A stretch of 7,194 bases of DNA from Thiopontia sp964344785 (GTDB lineage Bacteria > Pseudomonadota > Gammaproteobacteria > GCF-002020875). The stretch covers positions 1 through 7,194 of the forward strand of contig CAYFOR010000133.1 in assembly GCA_964344785.1 (NCBI GenBank), read 5' to 3'. This document shows positions 5,543-7,194 of this stretch, one piece after another. Below the pieces are notes generated by a model. The model had not been told where the DNA came from. It ran no database searches and saw only the letters and a list, made by a program, of their open reading frames with translations. Position 1 is the first letter of the stretch. Each line of letters starts with the position of its first letter. The position numbers and the translations under genes are program-made.

Positions 5543-7069
5543 TCAGTCATGATCCAACTGTGCCTGGAGCTGGTCACACACCGTCTTCAGTACCTTGATC
5601 CGCGCAAAGTTCTTGTCGTTGCCTTCAATCAGAAACCAGGGGGCAATGGTCGAGCTGGTACGCTGAATCATGTCATCCACTGCCGCCTGATAGAGCGGCC
5701 GCTTCTCGCGATTTCTCCAGTCCTCATCGGTCAACTTCCACGCCTTGTGAGGAGTCACTTCACGCAACTTGAAACGCTCCAGCTGTACATCCGGGTCCAC
5801 GTGAATCCAGAACTTCAACAGCAGTGTCCCACCATTGACCAGGTGCTCCTCGAAATCATTGATCTCACTATAGGCTCGACGCCACTCATGCTCCCTGGCA
5901 AACTGCTCCACCCGCTCGACCAGTACTCGTCCATACCAGCTCCGGTCATAGATGGTCACCCGTCCCTTGCGCGGGATATGACGCCAGAAACGCCAGAGAT
6001 AGTGGTGGGCACGCTCCTCATCGGTGGGTGCCGCAATCGGTATCACCCGATAGGAGCGTGCATCCAGCGCCGCCGTGATACGGCGAATGGCCCCACCCTT
6101 GCCTGCAGCATCATCCCCTTCAAACAGCAGGATGATTGAATCACCCCGTCCCTCTCTTCGTGCACGCCGAAACAGTTCGCTCAACCTTGCCTGCTGCTCC
6201 TTCAGTGCAGCCTTGTACTCTCCCTTCGGCAGTACCAGATCACTTTTCAGCCGATCCACAATACTGGGTTGGCTATGCAGGGTTTCGGTGACACTGTCCA
6301 GACCATCATGGCTTGACTCCTCCTGTACCGCCACCGGCACCTCTTCGGAAGCAAGCCGTCTCTGCTCCACCTCACGCCTCAGGGTATCCCGGATAATCTC
6401 GGCAACCGCCAGACTGCGATAGTGGCTGTCCTCACCTTCGATGATGTGCCAACTGGCACGGCCAGTACTGCTCTTCTGCATGGTGCGCTCGGCCGCCTCG
6501 ATAAAACGCTCATAGAGCCGCCAGTTCTTCCAATCATCCTCGGTCACCTTCCAGCGCAGCAACGGATCGGCCTCCAGCTGTTTCAGCCGTTTCTTCTGCG
6601 CCTTCTTGCTCAGATGCATCCAGAATTTGATCACGATCGCCCCATCGTTGATCAGCATCTTCTCAAAGGTATTGATCTTGCTGAGCTCTTCATCCAGATC
6701 ATTGAGGTCCGTATCTTCGTGCACCCAGTCAAGAATCGGGCTGGAGTACCAGGCACTCATGAACAGTGCAACCGTACCGCGACTGGGCAGATCCCGCCAG
6801 TAGCGCCAGTACTTGGGGCGCTCCTGCTCCTCATCCGAAGGCTCGTTATAGGCGTGTGTCTGAATCCAGCGAGGGTCCATCCACTCATTCAGCAGGTTGA
6901 CCGTCTCCCCCTTGCCGGCCCCGTCGACACCCGCCAATAGAATCACAACCGGAATCTGTGCCTGACGCACCTGCTGCTGAACCTCCAGCAACTGCACCCT
7001 AAGATCGGGTACCAGCTTCTTGAAGTCCCCCTTGCTGACCTTTCTCCCCAACTCAGCCGTTTCGAACAT
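5543..7069 (-). CDS. pap: polyphosphate:AMP phosphotransferase (two-domain PPK2)
   Basis: Family PPK2 with two fused kinase-like domains, 508 residues, the usual length of the two-domain class (P. aeruginosa PA3455 is about 500). This class phosphorylates AMP to ADP with polyphosphate as donor, in the cytoplasm. Domain 1 (about 15-230) has Walker A GVDGAGKGE (47-55, Lys53) and RPKYWRYWRDLPSRG. A charged, Ser/Glu-rich linker spans about 238-265. Domain 2 (about 280-505) has Walker A GDDAAGKGG (318-326, Lys324), HHYLWRFWRHIPRKG and the lid motif YDRSWYGR (374-381). In domain 1 the equivalent lid reads FMSAWYSS (103-110), without the Asp and Arg residues, so domain 2 is probably the active one. 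The start is ATG 7069 with AGGAGG eight bases upstream. It is followed by ppk1 in the same orientation; with adenylate kinase the pair would cycle phosphate between ATP and polyphosphate. Nucleotide preference is inferred from class, not seen. Confidence 0.93.
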   Translation of the reverse strand: MFETAELGRKVSKGDFKKLVPDLRVQLLEVQQQVRQAQIPVVILLAGVDGAGKGETVNLLNEWMDPRWIQTHAYNEPSDEEQERPKYWRYWRDLPSRGTVALFMSAWYSSPILDWVHEDTDLNDLDEELSKINTFEKMLINDGAIVIKFWMHLSKKAQKKRLKQLEADPLLRWKVTEDDWKNWRLYERFIEAAERTMQKSSTGRASWHIIEGEDSHYRSLAVAEIIRDTLRREVEQRRLASEEVPVAVQEESSHDGLDSVTETLHSQPSIVDRLKSDLVLPKGEYKAALKEQQARLSELFRRARREGRGDSIILLFEGDDAAGKGGAIRRITAALDARSYRVIPIAAPTDEERAHHYLWRFWRHIPRKGRVTIYDRSWYGRVLVERVEQFAREHEWRRAYSEINDFEEHLVNGGTLLLKFWIHVDPDVQLERFKLREVTPHKAWKLTDEDWRNREKRPLYQAAVDDMIQRTSSTIAPWFLIEGNDKNFARIKVLKTVCDQLQAQLDHD

Positions 7070-7077
7070 GCTCCACT

Positions 7078-7083
7078 CCTCCT
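7078..7083 (-). promoter_or_regulatory. ribosome binding site of the PPK2 gene
   Basis: AGGAGG on the minus strand ends eight bases before ATG 7069, inside a longer purine run. It is a strong site and supports this start. Confidence 0.7.
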
Positions 7084-7110
7084 CGACACGATTAACCCAC
7101 GCCTACCGAG

Positions 7111-7138
7111 TGTATACCCGATGTTCGAAGAATGTAAA
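7111..7138 (-). promoter_or_regulatory. candidate sigma-70 promoter of the PPK2/ppk1 genes
   Basis: The minus strand has TTTACA (7138-7133) as a -35 with five of six consensus bases, a 16-base spacer, and TATACA (7116-7111) as a -10 with four of six. The predicted start near 7104 would leave a leader of about 35 bases containing the ribosome binding site. I see no PhoB box in the 125 bases upstream of the gene. Confidence 0.4.
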
Positions 7139-7151
7139 CCGGTAGTCTTGT

Positions 7152-7182
7152 CCAATATGAAATGGCCCTGAAGCGAGGCCGT
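7152..7182 (-). terminator. weak hairpin at the right edge, possibly the end of an upstream gene
   Basis: On the minus strand GGCCT and AGGGCC form a short stem with one bulged G around the loop CGCTTC. It is flanked by ATGA/TCAT arms and followed by ATTTCATATT. It might be a weak terminator of a gene lying beyond the window. I see no coding sequence between it and the PPK2 gene. Confidence 0.2.
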
Positions 7183-7194
7183 CATTCCAACGTG

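Noticed and set aside
5510..6139. A 209-codon plus-strand frame opposite the PPK2 gene, and a similar one at 6422-6940
   Set aside because: Both lie opposite a well-conserved kinase family protein and show no family features of their own.
7070..7194. PhoB box, tRNA or upstream coding sequence at the right edge
   Set aside because: No paired TGTCA-type repeats, no cloverleaf and no frame with convincing protein sequence were seen.
1..7194. CRISPR array, phage genes, toxin-antitoxin pair or biosynthetic cluster
   Set aside because: No regularly spaced direct repeats and no protein of these classes are present. The window is filled by two polyphosphate enzymes and one sensor.

Overview
The window carries three genes, all read right to left on the minus strand. 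In transcription order they are a two-domain polyphosphate kinase 2 (polyphosphate:AMP phosphotransferase, 7069-5543), a polyphosphate kinase 1 (5369-3210), and a very large membrane sensor of the histidine-kinase type (3014-15). The base composition (a little over half G+C), the Shine-Dalgarno sites and the protein sequences suggest a proteobacterium. A gammaproteobacterium, possibly an environmental or sulfur-oxidising one, is my best guess from the style of the sensor, but I cannot place it from sequence alone.

Right part (about 5370-7194): the PPK2 gene has a strong ribosome binding site and a plausible sigma-70 promoter 40-70 bases upstream. A gap of about 170 bases with two good hairpins, neither with a T tract, separates it from ppk1. 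The two genes are therefore probably co-transcribed, with processing or attenuation possible between them. Functionally they complement each other: PPK1 moves phosphate from ATP to polyphosphate, and a PPK2 of this type uses polyphosphate to phosphorylate AMP to ADP. Together with adenylate kinase they would form an ATP/polyphosphate buffer.

Middle (3015-3209): the ppk1/sensor gap of 195 bases is unusually rich in inverted repeats. It holds a G/C-rich hairpin just after the ppk1 stop, a set of nested inverted repeats over 3070-3150, and a small terminator-like hairpin just before the sensor gene. It also has a plus-strand 56-codon reading frame with a good ribosome binding site, which I report with low confidence.

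Left part (1-3014): the sensor has a signal peptide, a periplasmic PhnD-like substrate-binding domain, two membrane segments, a second periplasmic Cache-like region, another membrane segment, at least two PAS domains and a histidine phosphoacceptor (HisKA) domain. The reading frame breaks just after the conserved end of HisKA: the last 12 residues are not kinase-like and the ATPase domain is missing. No single frameshift restores the family sequence, so the outer ~50 bases of the window look like an inserted element or a rearrangement junction. The truncated sensor beside polyphosphate genes is the most notable feature of the window.
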